Shown here in pieces: positions 1 to 11,256 of a stretch of 64,000 nt of DNA. The stretch's first letter is position 1, and every line of letters starts with the position of its first letter. The position numbers and the translations under genes were made by a program. The notes beneath the pieces were generated by a model, which worked only from the letters and a program-made list of their open reading frames with translations, had not been told where the DNA came from and did not search any database. The DNA comes from Flavobacteriales bacterium (GTDB lineage Bacteria; Bacteroidota; Bacteroidia; Flavobacteriales_F; PHOS-HE28), in NCBI GenBank assembly GCA_016705545.1, contig JADIYA010000007.1, positions 186,001 through 250,000 of the forward strand, in the 5' to 3' direction.

Positions 1-3000
1 CCCCACCGTGTGCGCCCCGGCATCTACACCCTCGTGGTCACCGGCAGCAACGGCTGCACCAGCACCGCCACCGCTGAGGTGGAGCAGGACACCGATGTCC
101 CCGGCGCCCAAGCCGCTGGCGGGACCATCACCTGCAGCAACGAGTGCGTGATGCTCACGGGCACCGGCAACGGAAGCTTCGCATGGAGCGGCCCGAGCAA
201 CTTCAACAGCACCGAGCAGAACCCCACCGTGTGCGCCCCCGGCACCTACACCAAGCACCGCCACCGCTGAGGTGGAGCAGGACACCGATGTCCCCGGCGC
301 CCAGGCCGCTGGCGGGACCATCACCTGCAGCAAGAGTGCGTGTGCTCAGGGCACCGGCAGGAAGCTTGCATGGAGCGGCCGAGCAACTTCAACAGCACCG
401 AGCAGAACCCACCGTGTGCGCGGCACCTCCCTCGGGCGGCCCGCCCAGGGGGCCGAGTCCCGGCAGGGCGGACCCCAGCCCCACCACCACCGGTGGTCAC
501 CGGCAGCAACGGCTGCACCAGCACCGCCACCGCTGAGGTGGAGCAGGACACCGATGTCCCCGGCGCCCAGGCCGCTGGCGGGACCATCACCTGCAGCAAC
601 GAGTGCGTGATGCTCACGGGCACCGGCAACGGAAGCTTCGCATGGAGCGGCCCGAGCAACTTCAACAGCACCGAGCAGAACCCCACCGTGTGCGCCCCGG
701 CATCTACACGCTCGTGGTCACCGGCAGCAACGGCTGCACCAGCACCGCCACCGCTGAGGTGGAGCAGGACACCGATGTCCCCGGCGCCCAGGCCGCTGGC
801 GGGACCATCACCTGCAGCAACGAGTGCGTGATGCTCACGGGCACCGGCAACGGAAGCTTCGCATGGAGCGGCCCGAGCAACTTCAACAGCACCGAGCAGA
901 ACCCCACCGTGTGCGCCCCGGCACCTACACCCTGGTGGTCACCGGCAGCAACGGCTGCACCAGCACCGCCACCGCTGAGGTGGAGCGCCACCACAAGGAC
1001 AACCGGCCAGGCCGCTGGCGGACCATCACCTGCAGCAACGAGTGCGTGATGCTCACGGGCACCGGCAACGGAAGCTTCGCATGGAGCGGCCCGAGCAACT
1101 TCAACAGCACCGAGCAGAACCCCACCGTGTGCGCCCCGGCACCTACACCCTCGTGGTGACCGGCAGCAACGGCTGCACCAGCACCGCCACCGCTGAGGTG
1201 GAGCAGGACAACGATGTCCCCGGCGCCCAGGCCGCTGGCGGGACCATCACCTGCAGCAACGAGTGCGTGATGCTCACGGGCACCGGCAACGGAAGCTTCG
1301 CATGGAGCGGCCCGAGCAACTTCAACAGCACCGAGCAGAACCCCACCGTGTGCGCCCCCGGCACCTACACCCTGGTGGTCACCGGCAGCAACGGCTGCAC
1401 CAGCACCGCCACCGCTGAGGTGGAGCAGGACACCGATGTCCCCGGCGCCCAAGCCGCTGGCGGGACCATCACCTGCAGCAACGAGTGCGTGATGCTCACG
1501 GGCACCGGCAACGGAAGCTTCGCATGGAGCGGCCCGAGCAACTTCAACAGCACCGAGCAGAACCCCACCGTGTGCGCCCCGGCACCTACACCCTGGTGGT
1601 CACCGGCAGCAACGGCTGCACCAGCACCGCCACCGCTGAGGTGGAGCAGGACACCGATGTCCCCGGCGCCCAGGCCGCTGGCGGGACCATCACCTGCAGC
1701 AACGAGTGCGTGATGCTCACGGGCACCGGCAACGGAAGCTTCGCATGGAGCGGCCCGAACAACTTCAACAGCACCGAGCAGAACCCCACCGTGTGCGCCC
1801 CGGCACCTACACCCTGGTGGTCACCGGCAGCAACGGCTGCACCAGCACCGCCACCGCTGAGGTGGAGCAGGACACCGATGTCCCCGGCGCCCAGGCCGCT
1901 GGCGGGACCATCACCTGCAGCAACGAGTGCGTGATGCTCACGGGCACCGGCAACGGAAGCTTCGCATGGAGCGGCCCGAGCAACTTCAACAGCACCGAGC
2001 AGAACCCCACCGTGTGCGCCCCCGGCACCTACACCCTGGTGGTCACCGGCAGCAACGGCTGCACCAGCACCGCCACCGCTGAGGTGGAGCAGGACAACGA
2101 TGTCCCCGGCGCCCAGGCCGCTGGCGGGACCATCACCTGCAGCAACGAGTGCGTGATGCTCACGGGCACCGGCAACGGAAGCTTCGCATGGAGCGGCCCG
2201 AGCAACTTCAACAGCACCGAGCAGAACCCCACCGTGTGCGCCCCCGGCACCTACACCCTGGTGGTCACCGGCAGCAACGGCTGCACCAGCACCGCCACCG
2301 CTGAGGTGGAGCAGGACAACGATGTCCCCGGCGCCCAGGCCGCTGGCGGGACCATCACCTGCAGCAACGAGTGCGTGATGCTCACGGGCACCGGCAACGG
2401 AAGCTTCGCATGGAGCGGCCCGAACAACTTCAACAGCACCGAGCAGAACCCCACCGTGTGCGCCCCCGGCACCTACACACCTGGTGGTCACCGGCAGCAA
2501 CGGCTGCACCAGCACCGCCACCGCTGAGGTGGAGCAGGACACCGATGTCCCCGGCGCCCAGGCCGCTGGCGGGACCATCACCTGCAGCAACGAGTGCGTG
2601 ATGCTCACGGGCACCGGCAACGGAAGCTTCGCATGGAGCGGCCCGAGCAACTTCAACAGCACCGAGCAGAACCCCACCGTGTGCGCCCCCGGCACCTACA
2701 CCCTGGTGGTCACCGGCAGCAACGGCTGCACCAGCACCGCCACCGCTGAGGTGGAGCAGGACACCGATGTCCCCGGCGCCCAGGCCGCTGGCGGGACCAT
2801 CACCTGCAGCAACGAGTGCGTGATGCTCACGGGCACCGGCAACGGAAGCTTCGCATGGAGCGGCCCGAGCAACTTCAACAGCACCGAGCAGAACCCCACC
2901 GTGTGCGCCCCCGGCACCTACACCCTGGTGGTCACCGGCAGCAACGGCTGCACCAGCACCGCCACCGCTGAGGTGGAGCAGGACACCGATGTCCCGGCGC

Positions 3001-4075
3001 CCAGGCCGCTGGCGGGACCATCACCTGCAGCAACGAGTGCGTGATGCTCACGGGCACCGGCAACGGAAGCTTGCATGGAGCGGCCCGAGCAACTTCAACA
3101 GCACCGGAGCAGAACCCCACCGTGTGCGCCCCGGCACCTACACCCTGGTGGTCACCGGCAGCAACGGCTGCACCAGCACCGCCACCGCTGAGGTGGAGCA
3201 GGACACCGATGTCCCCGGCGCCCAGCCGCTGGCGGGACCATCACCTGCAGCAACGAGTGCGTGATGCTCACGGGCACCGGCAACGGAAGCTTCCGGCATG
3301 GAGCGGCCCGAGCAACTTCAACAGCACCGAGCAGAACCCCACCGTGTGCGCCCCGGCACCTACACCTGGTGGTCACCGGCAGCAACGGCTGCACCAGCAC
3401 CGCCACCGCTGAGGTGGAGCAGGACACCGATGTCCCCGGCCCAGGCCGCTGGCGGGACCATCACCTGCAGCAACGAGTGCGTGATGCTCACGGGCACCGG
3501 CAACGGAAGCTTCGCATGGAGCGGCCCGAGCAACTTCAACAGCACCGAGCAGAACCCCACCGTGTGCGCCCCGGGCACCTACACGCTCGTGGTCACCGGC
3601 AGCAACGGCTGCACCAGCACCGCCACCGCTGAGGTGGAGCAGGACACCGATGTCCCCGGCGCCCAGGCCGCTGGCGGGACCATCACCTGCAGCAACGAGT
3701 GCGTGATGCTCACGGGCACCGGCAACGGAAGCTTGCATGGAGCGGCCCGAGCAACTTCAACAGCACCGAGCAGAACCCCACCGTGTGCGCCCCCGGCACC
3801 TACACCCTGGTGGTCACCGGCAGCAACGGCTGCACCAGCACCGCCACCGCTGGGTGGGCAGACATGTCCCCGCCCCAGCCGCTGGCGGGACCATCACCTG
3901 CAGCAACGAGTGCGTGATGCTCACGGGCACCGGCAACGGAAGCTTCGCATGGAGCGGCCCGAGCAACTTCAACAGCACCGAGCAGAACCCCACCGTGTGC
4001 GCCCCCGGCACCTACACCCTGGTGGTCACCGGCAGCAACGGCTGCACCAGCACCGCCACCGCTGAGGTGGGCGCC
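1..4075 (+). repeat. 222-bp tandem repeat array, about 18 units
   Basis: The phrase gtgatgctcacgggcaccgg recurs at about 147, 606, 827, 1045, 1266, 1488, 1709, 1930, 2152, 2374, 2598, 2819, 3041, 3261, 3481, 3703 and 3914, with a degraded copy near 346. Typical spacing is 221-222 bp, i.e. 74 codons. Units are nearly identical at the nucleotide level; recurring differences are ACC/AAC in the QDTDVP/QDNDVP codon, AGC/AAC in SGPSNF/SGPNNF, and C-run length. The array runs off the left edge, so its true copy number is unknown. Confidence 0.97.
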
Positions 4076-5371
4076 GATTTCGATGCACCACAAGCCACAC
4101 TGACCAGCACCCTGATCGGTTGCGAAGGCGAACCCGCAACGGTGAGCTACACCAGCACCAGCGCAATCGCCTCGGCTGAATGGTACAACGCCAATGGCCT
4201 CGTGGGCAGCGGCAGTTCCATCTCAACGAGCACACCAGGTGCCTACACGCTCATTCTCACCGCGCTCAATGGCTGCACTAATGAATTCAGCATCGAGGTG
4301 CAGCAGAACACCGATTGTGACAAGGACTGCGAGCCCTTGATCCTCACCTGCCCGTCTGATATCACGGTGGCCTGCGCCGACGACTTCTCACCCTTCGGGC
4401 TCGGTGGCGAACCTGTCTTCAATAAGAACAAGGACGACGAATGCCCGGATGTCGTTCAGGCATGGTGGAGCGATGTGATCCTAAGCAACTGCCCATACGT
4501 GATCCGCCGCACCTGGCATGCTGTGGGTAGCGATGGCAGCACCGAGACCTGCACGCAGTACATCACCGTGATCGACGACGTGGCGCCCATCTTCTACAAT
4601 GTGCCCGACGGCATCAACATCGCCTGCGATGCGGACATGGACGCGATCACCACGCCCGATGTGACTGCCTACGATGAATGCACCAAGGTGGATGTTGCCG
4701 TCTATCACAATATGGAAATCGTGCAAGGCAATTGCGCTGGCAACTACTCCATCATCCATACCTGGACATCGCAGGACCAGTGCGGGAACATCGGTACGGC
4801 CACTTGGACAATTGAGGTGATCGACAACGTACCGCCTGTCATCAGCTGCCCGGTGGAAGACATCTCGGTAGAATGCAAGGATGTGCCGGAGCCCACCGAC
4901 AAATGTGAAGCCTCGGACAATTGCTCAGCGGAAGTAACCATCACCGTGGAGGAGGAGAAGGGCGAACAGGATGAAGACGGCAAATACGTCATCACCCGCA
5001 CCTACATCGCCATTGACGAATGCGGCAACACGAGCACTCAGGTGCAGCTCATCACCGTGTGGTGCGACAAGAAAGAGGAAGACGGAAAAGGCCCGGTGCA
5101 AGCAGGCATCAAGATGGTAGCGAGCGCATGGCCGAACCCCTTCCGCGAGGAGAGCAGCATCAGCATCACAGCGCAGGAGAGCGGACTTGTCCAAGTGATC
5201 GTCACTGACCTGCAAGGGCGCGTGGTGAGCGAGTTGTACAACGGCCATGTGGAGGCTGGCGCAATGGTGGTGCTGCCCTTCCGCCCAGCCGAGCGCAATG
5301 GCGGCGCCTATCTCTACCGCGTAAGGCTCAATGGCGAGGAACTCATGGGCCGCATACTGGCGCAGCCCTGA
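1..5371 (+). CDS. Giant repeat-containing T9SS-secreted surface protein (5' end outside window, frame broken)
   Basis: Predicted extracellular adhesin- or matrix-like protein; the start lies left of the window. The first ~4.07 kb encodes about 18 copies of a 74-residue unit with four Cys (NGC, ITC, NEC, VC) and the signatures TYTLVVTGSNGCTSTATAEV and NGSFAWSGPSNFNSTEQNP, typical of beta-sandwich repeats in Bacteroidota surface proteins. From about 4075 follow another SprB-like repeat, then HYR-like modules (VIDDVAPIF, VIDNVPPVISCP) and a C-terminal T9SS type A sorting domain (AWPNPFREESSISI through YLYRVRLNGEELMGRI). The array reading frame is interrupted repeatedly, mainly where a CCCCC run (Cys-Ala-Pro-Gly) is called as CCCC. 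I treat it as one gene with consensus errors. The frame is continuous from about 3877 to the stop. The ligand is unknown. A terminator follows at 5398. Confidence 0.85.
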
Positions 5372-5397
5372 TGCACACCCTGTAACGGAACCGATGG

Positions 5398-5423
5398 AGC
5401 CCTGGCGCAAGCCGGGGCTTCTT
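5398..5423 (+). terminator. Intrinsic-type terminator after the repeat protein
   Basis: Nine-base-pair hairpin, agccctggc / gccggggct, with a GCAA tetraloop at 5407-5410, followed by a T-rich tail (tcttcgtt). It lies 27 nt after the stop codon of the repeat protein and before the sugar epimerase gene. Confidence 0.7.
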
Positions 5424-5451
5424 CGTTCCTCGTCCCCCATGCGCGCGATCC

Positions 5452-5459
5452 TATCTTGG
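5452..5459 (+). promoter_or_regulatory. Putative -7 promoter box (TATCTTGG)
   Basis: TATCTTGG resembles the Bacteroidota -7 element TAnnTTTG. Only four bases (ccgc) separate it from the ATG at 5464, so a transcript started from it would be leaderless or nearly so. The same arrangement recurs before other genes here (17835, 21144 and 29828 on the minus strand). Confidence 0.45.
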
Positions 5460-5463
5460 CCGC

Positions 5464-7305
5464 ATGGCCGGTCGTCTTTTCCCGCGCTGGGGCATCCTCT
5501 TCATCGACTTGGTGCTGTGCATGGTGGCGCTGGCCTCAGCGTACCTGCTCCGATTCAACTTCAAGGTGCCTGCGCATGAGGTTGACCTTCTGCTGCCCGT
5601 GCTGCCCCTATTCCTGATCGTGCGCGCCGCTACCTTCCTGATCGCTGGCATTCCGCGCATCATGGTGCGGCACACCAGCACGGAGGATGCGCGCCGCCTC
5701 TTCCTCACCGTTGCTACTGGCACAGCGGTGCTCGGCGCGATCAGCATGCTGCGCTACCTCCTCTTAGATGGCCAGTACTTCCTGCCGCGCGCGGTGATCA
5801 TCATCGACTTCATGGCCACCGCCATGCTGGTGATCTCAGCGCGCATCGCCTTCAAGCTGCTGCACCTGCGCAGCCGCGGCGCGGGCAAGGAGCGCGTGCG
5901 CGTGATCATACATGGTGCGGGCGAAGCGGGCCTGATCACCAAGCGCACGCTCGAGCGAGAGGGTTCGGTGAAGTACGAGGTCGTCGCGTTCATCGATGAT
6001 GATGACCGCAAGGCCGGAAAGCGCCTTGAAGGGGTCGGCATAGCGAGCACCGGCCGATTGCCAGCCCTGCTCACCGAGAGCGTCGATCAGGTGATCATCG
6101 CCATCGGCAAGCCCGATCCGGAGAAACGGCGCCAAGTGGTTGATGCCTGCATCGCCGCGAAGGTGCAGGTGCGCACCATTCCGCCTGTGAATGATTGGAT
6201 CAACGGCCAGCTGAGCGCAGGGCAGATCCAGCAGGTGCGCATCGAGGACCTGCTCGGGCGACAGGTGATCCACCTCGAGCAGGAAGCCGTGCGGCGACTC
6301 GTCGCCGGCAAGCGCGTACTGGTCACGGGTGCTGCGGGCAGCATCGGCAGCGAACTGGTTAGGCAGCTGGCGGAGATGGAAACGTCTGCTCTTGCGCTGG
6401 TGGACATCGCCGAGAGCGGCCTGTACGATGTGCAGATGGAACTGGTGGGCAAGGGCCGCAGCGACAAGCTCCATGTGCACGTGGCCGATGCGCGCGACAG
6501 GAATCGCATGGAGGCCGTGTTCGCGCAGGAGCGTCCGCAACTTGTCTTCCATGCTGCAGCTTACAAGCATGTGCCCTTGATGGAAGCGCAGCCCGAAGAG
6601 GCCGTGCGCACCAACATCGGCGGCACGGGCACGGTGGCACGGCTGGCGTGCAAGCATGGGGTGGAGCGTTTCGTGCTCATCAGCACGGACAAGGCCGTGA
6701 ACCCCACCAGCGTGATGGGGGCCAGCAAGCGCGCCGCCGAAATGCTCGTGGGCGCCATCGCGCAAGGCTGCGGAACCGTATTCGTCACAACGCGCTTCGG
6801 CAACGTTTTGGGCAGCAGCGGCTCGGTGATCCCGCTCTTTCGCAAGCAGATCGAGGCCGGCGGCCCGGTGACGGTGACGCATCCGGAAGTCACGCGCTTC
6901 TTCATGACCATCCCCGAAGCGTGCCGCCTGGTGATGGAAGCGGCGGCCATGGGCCAAGGCGGTGAGATCTACGTATTCGATATGGGCCAGCCCGTGCGCA
7001 TCGCCGACTTGGCCGACAAGATGATCCGCCTCAGCGGCAAGGAGCCCGGTAGCGATATCACCATCACCTACACGGGCCTGCGCCCGGGCGAGAAGCTCTA
7101 TGAAGAGTTGCTGACCACCGATGAGAACACCTTGCCCACGCACCATCCTCGCATACTCATCGGGCAGGTGGCTCCGGTTGATGCCGAAGACGTGCTGCGC
7201 CGAACGGATGCGATGCTCCGGTTGATCGGCAATGAAGCCGTGCTCGCGCTGAAGGATATGATCCCTGAATACGGCCCAGAGAGCCGCGTGCGGACCGCAC
7301 GTTGA
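5464..7305 (+). CDS. Membrane-anchored nucleoside-diphosphate-sugar dehydratase/epimerase (CapD/PglF/WbpM type)
   Basis: A 613-aa polysaccharide biosynthesis protein expected to convert a UDP-sugar, classically UDP-GlcNAc to the 4-keto-6-deoxy sugar, for surface glycan or protein-glycan synthesis. About four N-terminal hydrophobic segments (residues ~5-110) anchor it in the inner membrane. A CoA-binding-like Rossmann region (VIIHGAGEAGLITKR) follows. The catalytic SDR domain has the NAD-binding motif GAAGSIGSE at about residue 289 and the family signature STDKAVNPTSVMGASKR around 405-425, which holds the catalytic Lys in the position used by the PglF branch. Length and domain order match full-length family members. 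It has its own promoter-like box and a terminator upstream. The exact sugar product cannot be told from sequence. Confidence 0.92.
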   Translation: MAGRLFPRWGILFIDLVLCMVALASAYLLRFNFKVPAHEVDLLLPVLPLFLIVRAATFLIAGIPRIMVRHTSTEDARRLFLTVATGTAVLGAISMLRYLLLDGQYFLPRAVIIIDFMATAMLVISARIAFKLLHLRSRGAGKERVRVIIHGAGEAGLITKRTLEREGSVKYEVVAFIDDDDRKAGKRLEGVGIASTGRLPALLTESVDQVIIAIGKPDPEKRRQVVDACIAAKVQVRTIPPVNDWINGQLSAGQIQQVRIEDLLGRQVIHLEQEAVRRLVAGKRVLVTGAAGSIGSELVRQLAEMETSALALVDIAESGLYDVQMELVGKGRSDKLHVHVADARDRNRMEAVFAQERPQLVFHAAAYKHVPLMEAQPEEAVRTNIGGTGTVARLACKHGVERFVLISTDKAVNPTSVMGASKRAAEMLVGAIAQGCGTVFVTTRFGNVLGSSGSVIPLFRKQIEAGGPVTVTHPEVTRFFMTIPEACRLVMEAAAMGQGGEIYVFDMGQPVRIADLADKMIRLSGKEPGSDITITYTGLRPGEKLYEELLTTDENTLPTHHPRILIGQVAPVDAEDVLRRTDAMLRLIGNEAVLALKDMIPEYGPESRVRTAR

Positions 7306-7362
7306 ATCGGCTTGGCACCTTAAGCGCTTATCCGGTCCAGCAGCGAAATCCCCCCAGCACCC

Positions 7363-7860
7363 ATGAGCCAACACACCGAAGCCCAGTTCCTCGCCCGCAT
7401 CGTTGAGCGCTCGCGGGAATATTCACGATTCTACCTGAGCCAGCTCAAGGGCCAGGACCCGCATCGCGTATTCGTTTGCGAAGGCAAACCGCTGAATAGC
7501 CTGTTCTGGATCGTAGCGCACATGGCTACTACGCAGAATGGCCTGCTGCTCTACAGCACGGGCGGCCCGTTCGAGAAATTCAGCTGGGCGAAGCACTTCA
7601 GCATTGGTGGAAAGGGACTGCCGCCTGATCAGTGCCCGCCCTACGAGGAGGTGTGGGGCACCTTCAAGGCGGTGCATGAGAAAGCCATGGCCTACCTGCC
7701 CACGCTCACGGCGGAACAACTGGACGCTCCCAATCGCACAGGCTTGCCGCTGATCGGGACAACGGTGCGCGATGCGATCATCCATGCGGCCCGGCACGAA
7801 TCGCTGCATACCGGGCACATCACCACCCTTTGCAAGCTCTACGGCATCGCCACGGTCTGA
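7363..7860 (+). CDS. DinB-like four-helix metal-binding protein
   Basis: A 165-aa protein resembling the DinB/YfiT-like superfamily, four-helix bundles that bind a divalent metal through three histidines. Candidate ligands are the His in FWIVAHM (about residue 53) and those of ARHESLHTGHI near the C terminus. In this superfamily such proteins are often thiol S-transferases or of unknown role; DinB itself is damage-inducible in Bacillus. The substrate is unknown. It follows the epimerase by 57 nt and is followed after 10 nt by the next gene, so the two may be cotranscribed. Confidence 0.75.
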   Translation: MSQHTEAQFLARIVERSREYSRFYLSQLKGQDPHRVFVCEGKPLNSLFWIVAHMATTQNGLLLYSTGGPFEKFSWAKHFSIGGKGLPPDQCPPYEEVWGTFKAVHEKAMAYLPTLTAEQLDAPNRTGLPLIGTTVRDAIIHAARHESLHTGHITTLCKLYGIATV

Positions 7861-7870
7861 TCACCTGCGC

Positions 7871-8317
7871 ATGCTCACCGCACGCTTCCTCCTCGCCGTG
7901 ATGCATCTGTTGGCGCTCGCCATCGGCATCGCGGCGGTGTATGCGCGCGGCCGGGCATTGCGCCGCACCACCACCGCCGCCGACCTTCCCGACGTTTTCC
8001 ATGCCGACAACTGGTACGGCATCGCGGCGCTGATCTGGGTCGGCAGCGGGCTCTGGCGCGCCTTCGGTGGCGTGGAGAAAGGCAGCGATCACTACTTGGA
8101 GAGCCACTGGTTCATCGGCAAGATGGGCCTCTTCCTGCTCGTGCTCGCGTTGGAGCTGCTGCCCATGATCACGCTGATCCGCTGGCGCATGGCCTTCAAG
8201 AAGTACAATGCCATCCCGCTGGAGAAGGCCCCGCTCCTTGCGCGGCTGACCTTTGCCCAATTGCCCTTACTCCTGCTCATGGTACTCATGGCAGCGGCCA
8301 TGGCACGGGGGTTCTGA
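7871..8317 (+). CDS. Small DUF2214-like integral membrane protein
   Basis: A 148-aa protein with about four hydrophobic segments: near residues 5-22, a short one around WYGIAALIWVGSGLWRAF, FIGKMGLFLLVLALELLPMI, and AQLPLLLLMVLMAAAMA. The layout, with HADNWYGIAALIWVGSG and a ESHWFIGKMGLF segment, resembles the DUF2214 family of unknown function. I chose ATG 7871 because it directly precedes the first membrane segment and lies 10 nt after the DinB-like stop; a longer reading would overlap that gene. It probably acts in the inner membrane. No catalytic motif is evident. Confidence 0.7.
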   Translation: MLTARFLLAVMHLLALAIGIAAVYARGRALRRTTTAADLPDVFHADNWYGIAALIWVGSGLWRAFGGVEKGSDHYLESHWFIGKMGLFLLVLALELLPMITLIRWRMAFKKYNAIPLEKAPLLARLTFAQLPLLLLMVLMAAAMARGF

Positions 8318-8327
8318 ATACCGCTTC

Positions 8328-8335
8328 TATCTTCC
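8328..8335 (+). promoter_or_regulatory. Weak -7-like box before the TonB receptor (TATCTTCC)
   Basis: TATCTTCC, 18 nt before ATG 8354, keeps the TATCTT core seen at 5452, 13857 and 44145 but lacks the final G. Support is only by analogy with those sites. Confidence 0.25.
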
Positions 8336-8353
8336 CGGCGAAACCTGTCCGGC

Positions 8354-11256
8354 ATGCCTGCACTGCGAATGCTCCTGCGCGGATTCCTCCGCCTCTTCGT
8401 CCCATGCTGCTGCTGTGCGGCGGCGGCTCATGCCCAGCAGTACAAGCTGCGCGGCATCGTGAGCGACGGCGCCACCGGTGAGACCCTCGTCGGCGCCAAC
8501 GTGTTGCTCAAGGGCACCACAAACGGCACGGTCACCGACATCGACGGGCGCTTCCAGTTGCTGGTGAGTGAGCTCCCGCCCTACACCCTTGTGGTGAGCT
8601 ACATCGGATACACGCCGCTTGAACTCGTGGTGAAGAGCCTCGACAAGGAATTGAAGCTGAAACTCAGCACCGACCAGGTGCTGCTGGACGAGACCGAAGT
8701 CGTAGGCAGCCGCATCAGCGAGAAGCAGAAGCAGGCGCCGCTCACGGTGGAGAGCATGGACGTGATCGCCATCCGCGAAGCGCCCAGCGGCGACTTCTAC
8801 GAGAGCCTCGGCACCCTCAAGGGCGTGGATATGACGGCAGCGAGCATGGGCTTCAAGGTACTCAACACGCGCGGCTTCAACAGCACCAGTCCCGTGCGCT
8901 CCTTGCAGCTGATCGACGGCGTGGACAACCAGAGCCCCGGCCTCAACTTCTCACTGGGCAACTTCCTTGGCGCAAGCGACCTGGATGTGATGAAGGTGGA
9001 CGTGATCGCCGGAGCAAGCACCGCCTACTATGGCCCGGGCGCATTCAACGGCGTGGTGAGCATGACCACCAAGAGCCCGTGGAATTTCCCCGGCCTCAGC
9101 GTGAGCGCCAAGGGAGGTGAACGCGGGCTGCTTGAGGGAGCCGTTCGGTGGGCACAAGTCTTCAAGGACAAGGACGGCAAGCCGCGAGTCGCCTACAAGC
9201 TGAACATGTTCGGCATGCGTGCCGAGGATTGGTACGCGCAGGATTATGGCGCAACGAGCAACAGCCCAACGCAACCGGGAAACCCTGGCCGCTACGATGG
9301 CGTGAACATCTACGGCGATGAGAACGTGACGGTGAACAACGACTTCAGTAACAACGCATTCGACCGCAGGACCTATCCCGGCCTTGGCTTATTCCTGCGA
9401 CCTGGTTACCGAGAGGAAGACCTCGTTGACTACGGCACCACAACCTGAAGGCCGGCGCTTCGCTGCACTACAAGCTCACCGATAGCGTGGAGGTGATCGC
9501 AGCCGCCAACTACAGCACGGGCAGCACGGTCTATCAAGGTGAGAATCGTTACCGCTTGGACGGCGTGCAATTCTGGCAACAACGGATCGAGCTGCGCAAG
9601 GAAGGCAAGTGGTTCGTGCGCGGCTACTACACCGGCGAGGACGCCGGCAAGACCTACGACATCTTCACCACGGGCGTACGCCTCCAGGAAGCTGGCGGCG
9701 AAACGCGAGAGTGGAACGTCAAATACTTCACGCTGTGGGAGACCTGGATCAAGCCGCGCATCAACAACGAACGGCCTGATTTCATCACGGTGCAGGAGGC
9801 GCCCGGTGCGGGCATCACAACGCAAGCTGCCTACGATGCCTACATCCAGCAATTCGTCGCGGACAACAGCGGGCTATTCACTGGCTACCACAACGAGGTG
9901 GCCGATAGCATCGCCTTGATCGACAACAACGAATTGAATCCATCCTACGTCGCGGGCACACAGCGCTTCAACGAGAAGCTCGATGAGATACGTGGCAAGC
10001 GCTTCACCGAAGGCGGATCGCTCTTCTACGACCGGAGCGCGCTGGCGCACGCCATGGGCGAGTACCGCTTCAAGCCGAGGTTCGCAGAGATCGCCATAGG
10101 CGGCAGCTTCCGGCAGTACATGCCCAACAGCGCGGGCACCATCTTCCGCGATACCGGCAATGTGGTGATCCGAAACAACGAATTCGGGCTCTATGCCGGC
10201 CTCGAGAAGAAGCTGATGAAGGAGAAGCTGAAGGCTACGGCCACGCTCCGAATGGACAAGAACCAGAACTTCAACGCGCTGCTCTCCCCTGCGCTGTCCT
10301 TCGTGTATGTGCCACGTCAGGACCGCACCTTTCGGGTGAGCTTCAGCAGTGCGGTGCGCAACCCGACGCTCGCTGACCAGTACCTCTACTACAACGTGGG
10401 TCGCGCCATCCTCCTTGGCAATGTCGATGGACAGTTCGAGGGCGGCCGCGACAGCCTGATCACCGTGGAGAGCTTCAACGATTACCGCTCCTCGCCCACC
10501 CTGCTCGAAGGCTTGGCAAAACTCGACTACTTCAACGTTGACCGGCTGCGCCCCGAGCAGGTGCGCACCATTGAGGCCGGATACCGCGGAACGCATGCCG
10601 AGAAGTTCTACGTGGATGTGAGCGCCTACAGCAGCTGGTACACCGATTTCATCGGTTACCTCATCGGGCTCAGCGCGCGCTTCGATCAGACCAATGGATT
10701 CCCCGTGGGCGGCCTTCAGGCCTACCGCCTTGCTGCCAACGCCACCACCACCGTGCGCACCCAAGGCGCCAACCTCGGCGTGAGCTACTTCCGCAAGCGG
10801 ATGACCTACAGCGCGAACTACAGCTACAACGAGCTCATCACCGGCGACGATGACCCCATCATCCCGGCCTTCAACACGCCGCGCAGCAAATTCAATGTGA
10901 GCTTTACCGGCCACGACATGAAGGTGCCCTTCAGCGGCAAGCCCAACCTCGGCTTCGGCATCAATTGGAAGTACGTGGAGGGCTTCACCTTCACCGGCTC
11001 ACCGCAGTTCACCGGCCCTATCCCCAGCTACGACATGATCGATGCCCAGGTGAACGTCAAGTTCCCCGTGCAGCACCTCACGGTGAAGGTGGGCGGCAGC
11101 AATCTGTTCGGTTTCATCCCCATGTTCGAGGACTCGGAACCCAACAGGCCGCGGTGGGAACGCGTCTTCGACAATCAGGTGCGCATGGTGTACGGCGGCC
11201 CCTTCGTGGGAAGGCTGGCCTACGTGCAGCTGATCTATGAATTGGATAGGCGCTGA
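8354..11256 (+). CDS. TonB-dependent outer-membrane receptor with carboxypeptidase-like N-terminal domain (one frameshift)
   Basis: Outer-membrane receptor for energy-dependent uptake of an unidentified ligand. It starts with a signal peptide (LLRGFLRLFVPCCCCAAAAHAQ), followed by a CarboxypepD_reg-like beta-sandwich (LRGIVSDGATGETLVGANV, VTDIDGRFQL). A plug domain follows (residues ~130-250; VLNTRGFNSTSPVRSLQLIDG, VIAGASTAYYGPGAFNGVV), then a beta-barrel to the C terminus (VYGGPFVGRLAYVQLIYEL). The frame is lost at about 9442: the sequence reads accacaacctg where accacaaacctg would continue as DYGTTNLKAGAS. One missing A therefore splits the gene at 9448, and the barrel resumes immediately in the next frame. 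The stop abuts the stop of valS on the other strand. No SusD partner is adjacent, so a polysaccharide-utilisation role is not supported. Confidence 0.9.

Noticed and set aside
1586..2695. Minus-strand 369-aa open frame and many 73-aa open frames in the 222-bp array
   Set aside because: The repeat length is a multiple of three, so any stop-free frame of one unit stays open along the array. Their composition reflects the plus-strand repeat protein.
1..4075. CRISPR array
   Set aside because: The period is 222 bp with no unique spacers, and it encodes protein.
5836..7374. Minus-strand 512-aa open frame
   Set aside because: Shadow of the sugar epimerase gene in high-GC DNA; His/Ala/Arg-rich composition and no domain.
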